Shown here in pieces: positions 62,023 to 64,000 of a DNA stretch of 64,000 bases. Every line of letters starts with the position of its first letter. Position 1 is the first letter of the stretch. The stretch lies in NCBI RefSeq assembly GCF_001831495.1, contig NZ_CP017689.1, positions 2,542,001 through 2,606,000 on the forward strand, in the 5' to 3' direction. The DNA is from Thalassotalea crassostreae (GTDB taxonomy: Bacteria > Pseudomonadota > Gammaproteobacteria > Enterobacterales > Alteromonadaceae). Both the position numbers and the translations under genes were made by a program. Below the pieces are notes generated by a model. That model searched no databases. It saw only the letters and a program-made list of their open reading frames with translations, and was not told the DNA's origin.

Positions 62023-63582
62023 CTAGCCAAACTTGGAAAGCGCAAAGATGCGAACCTCTTCAGAAATAATATCGGGGACGATGCCAAACAATAATAATGT
62101 AATACCTAAGGTCACCATTAAAATATGTGGTATCGCGTGTAACTTAAATATAGGCTTAGGACTATCTTTATCAGAGTCGATACTTGAGTCGCTAGAGCTG
62201 TTTGAGGTATTAGTGCTGTTTGAGGTGTTAGCGCTGTTAGACTCACTGACGCTAGATGCCGTGCTAGCATGCTTATCAAACATCACAAAAATGATGGTTA
62301 GATAGTAATAAAGGGCAATTGCACTACCCACAACCAAGGCACTAAGTAACACCCATGCGTCATTAACAACAGCGGTTGATAACAAGTAAAATTTACCGAT
62401 AAAACCCGCTGTTAATGGGATACCGGCCAACGATAAAATTGCCACCATTAAACAACTTGCTTGCATAGGGTTTTGCCAAAAGAACCCGCGTAAACTGTCC
62501 AAATCATCGACATCACAGGCCTTGTTAGCATTAGATACTTGCCCTAAGAATGTAAACAATAACAAGGTCGAAAAGGTGTACGCCATTAAATAAAATAACG
62601 CCGACTCCCAGGCAAGTTGCAATGATTCAATAGCGCTGACTTTTAAGATAATCAATAGATAGCCCATATGAGCGATGGATGAATAGGCCAATAAACGTTT
62701 TAGGTTTCTTTGCTTTAACGCTAATAGATTACCGATCAACATAGATGCTATAGCGATAATGGTGATCACTGTGAGTAACTGCTGTTGCTTAAATTGTTCG
62801 GCGATAAACCAAAACTTAACCAATACCGCAAACATCGACAGCTTTGATACAGTCGCCAAAAACATGGTAACCGGTGCAGGAGCACCTTGATAAACATCTG
62901 GCGTCCAAAAATGAAATGGTGCCAAAGATAACTTAAAAGCAAAACCACAAAGTATCAGTACTGAGCCAACAAAAAACAATATTCTTGATTGCTCACTTGT
63001 AACCATATTTACTGCGGTATTGATATAATTAAAGGTTAGATCGCCACTATACGCATAGATAAATGCCATCCCCAATAACAACACACTCGACGCCGTTGCA
63101 CTGAGTATTAAATATTTCATCGCCGCTTCTAGAGATTGACTGCGATCTCGTAAATAACACACCATGGCAACAAGTGAAATAGATAGTAATTCTAGGCCTA
63201 AAAACACGCTGGCAAAATGGTTAGCGATAACCAGTATGCTGGCACCAAGTGTTGCTAATAATAACAAGACGTAGAACTCATCGTGCACTTCAATGCCGGT
63301 ACGTAAATAACGATTAGACACGATAGTAACAACTGCCGCACTGGCAAAAATAAGTACATTAATCCCCAGCGAAAAACCATCAAAATAAAACAAGATTGTA
63401 GCTTGTGTATTTAACGCGGGTAGAACTAAATATATACTCGTCGCAGCAATAATTATGCTGCCCAAAGTAAATAATTGGATCATGTTGATAGAGCGTTTAA
63501 CAGCGATCATAAACAATTGCATCACGATAGCTGCAGACAAAATTATTTGCGGTGCAATGGCTAATAATTCAAGTTCACTCAT
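62023..63582 (-). CDS. nuoN: NADH-quinone oxidoreductase subunit N
   Basis: Antiporter-like membrane subunit of respiratory complex I, involved in proton pumping. Fourteen hydrophobic segments are expected; LGLELLSISLVAMVCYLRDRSQSLEAAMKYLILSATASSVLLLGMAF and PFHFWTPDVYQGAPAPVTMFLATVSKLSMFAV are unmistakable NuoN motifs, with the conserved Glu and Lys residues. The start is the ATG at 63582 overlapping the nuoM stop; GGAG lies upstream. An unusual Ser/Asn/Thr-rich insertion (about 60 bases of repeats near 62170-62260) sits in the loop before the last helix. Confidence 0.95.
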   Translation of the reverse strand: MSELELLAIAPQIILSAAIVMQLFMIAVKRSINMIQLFTLGSIIIAATSIYLVLPALNTQATILFYFDGFSLGINVLIFASAAVVTIVSNRYLRTGIEVHDEFYVLLLLATLGASILVIANHFASVFLGLELLSISLVAMVCYLRDRSQSLEAAMKYLILSATASSVLLLGMAFIYAYSGDLTFNYINTAVNMVTSEQSRILFFVGSVLILCGFAFKLSLAPFHFWTPDVYQGAPAPVTMFLATVSKLSMFAVLVKFWFIAEQFKQQQLLTVITIIAIASMLIGNLLALKQRNLKRLLAYSSIAHMGYLLIILKVSAIESLQLAWESALFYLMAYTFSTLLLFTFLGQVSNANKACDVDDLDSLRGFFWQNPMQASCLMVAILSLAGIPLTAGFIGKFYLLSTAVVNDAWVLLSALVVGSAIALYYYLTIIFVMFDKHASTASSVSESNSANTSNSTNTSNSSSDSSIDSDKDSPKPIFKLHAIPHILMVTLGITLLLFGIVPDIISEEVRIFALSKFG

Positions 63583-64000
63583 CGCCTTTCTCCACATTGT
63601 TGCTGCTAATCACAGGGGCTGAAATCCGCGGCAGTGCGGTTTGCTTTAATAATGTTAGTTGTGAGTCGGCTTGGGTATTAGCATTTGTATTCGCACCTGT
63701 ATTCACTTTTTCATTAGAATTAGCATTGGCAATTGGTTGAATCACCGTTAAATCACCTGCAGAAGTTACCAATAAATTATTAAGTAACAAATTCGGCTTC
63801 ATACCAAACAATATAAGCGCGCCCAGTAAGGATATGCAGACCAATAACTCTCTCGCATTTAAGTCGATAATTTCGTGACTTACCTTGCCTTGAAAGCTTC
63901 GCTGAAATAAGTGCATGCCATAAATTGCGGAGCCAATTAACCCGAGAGCGGCAATAATCACCATTGTTGGATTACTGGCAAAACTGCCAACCAATGCCAT
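63575..64000 (-). CDS. nuoM: NADH-quinone oxidoreductase subunit M, C-terminal part
   Basis: The last 141 residues of NuoM; the 5' end is beyond the right edge. AALGLIGSAIYGMHLFQRSFQGK and the following ISLLGALILFGMKPNLLLNNLL fit the C-terminal transmembrane helices of NuoM. After them comes a low-complexity tail rich in Asn, Ser and Thr (NANSNEKVNTGANTNANTQADS) of about 50 residues that most NuoM proteins lack. It overlaps nuoN by eight bases. Assignment rests on the partial sequence and on the neighbour. Confidence 0.88.
   Translation of the reverse strand: MALVGSFASNPTMVIIAALGLIGSAIYGMHLFQRSFQGKVSHEIIDLNARELLVCISLLGALILFGMKPNLLLNNLLVTSAGDLTVIQPIANANSNEKVNTGANTNANTQADSQLTLLKQTALPRISAPVISSNNVEKGDE

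Overview
The window is gammaproteobacterial chromosome of about 40% GC by eye. Several things point to a marine Alteromonadales, probably Colwelliaceae (Colwellia or Thalassotalea type): a cysD-cysN-SLC13-cysC arrangement, an M13 peptidase lipoprotein, a sulfatase-glycosidase, and two exopolysaccharide loci of Vibrio/Shewanella style. This placement is inference. Every convincing gene is on the minus strand, so transcription runs from high to low coordinates.

Region 1 (20006 to 1) is a Wzx/Wzy-type capsule or O-antigen locus. An RfaH-like antiterminator is followed by a leader with an ops-like site. Then come wza-wzb-wzc, a UDP-HexNAc dehydrogenase, glycosyltransferases, a Wzx flippase, two hexapeptide acetyltransferases, a candidate Wzy polymerase, an initiating phosphoglycosyl transferase, UDP-glucose dehydrogenase, a UDP-glucuronate epimerase, and rfbA-rfbC-rfbD (cut by the left edge). 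A decayed acyltransferase-3 start lies inside.

Region 2 (46830 to 20231) is the most unusual part. A second export system resembles Vibrio VPS-II (polymerase/ligase, beta-barrel, small Wza-like protein, Wzc-like kinase, VpsP-like protein, NeuD-like acetyltransferase). Interleaved with it is a set of paralogous secreted-protein modules: a large DNRLRE-type surface protein, a protein ending in a GRRLT tail, an FN3 lipoprotein, and a tiny peptide that is twin-arginine-type in two of three cases. Two kinases fusing a PqqD-like domain to an HprK-like domain, and one nucleotidyltransferase, belong to the set. One module carries a 1774-residue sulfatase/glycosidase fusion. Two proteins with a near-identical Gly-rich tail ending TASSN lie next to the upstream kinase. 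I read this as an envelope-linked peptide or protein modification system tied to exopolysaccharide.

Region 3 (46870-54724) holds an M13 metallopeptidase with a six-copy, 56-bp repeat array after it, then sulfate activation (cysC, an SLC13-type permease, cysN, cysD).

Region 4 (54850-57031) is mobile. A REP-associated Y1 transposase lies between inverted GTAGGGTCAGATCACA motifs; an IS4-family element sits in the right-hand copy with a visible target duplication. The same motif recurs across the window.

Region 5 (57046-64000) is housekeeping: a DeaD-type RNA helicase, a Vgb-like beta-propeller, a repeat-rich lipoprotein, nuoN and the 3' end of nuoM.
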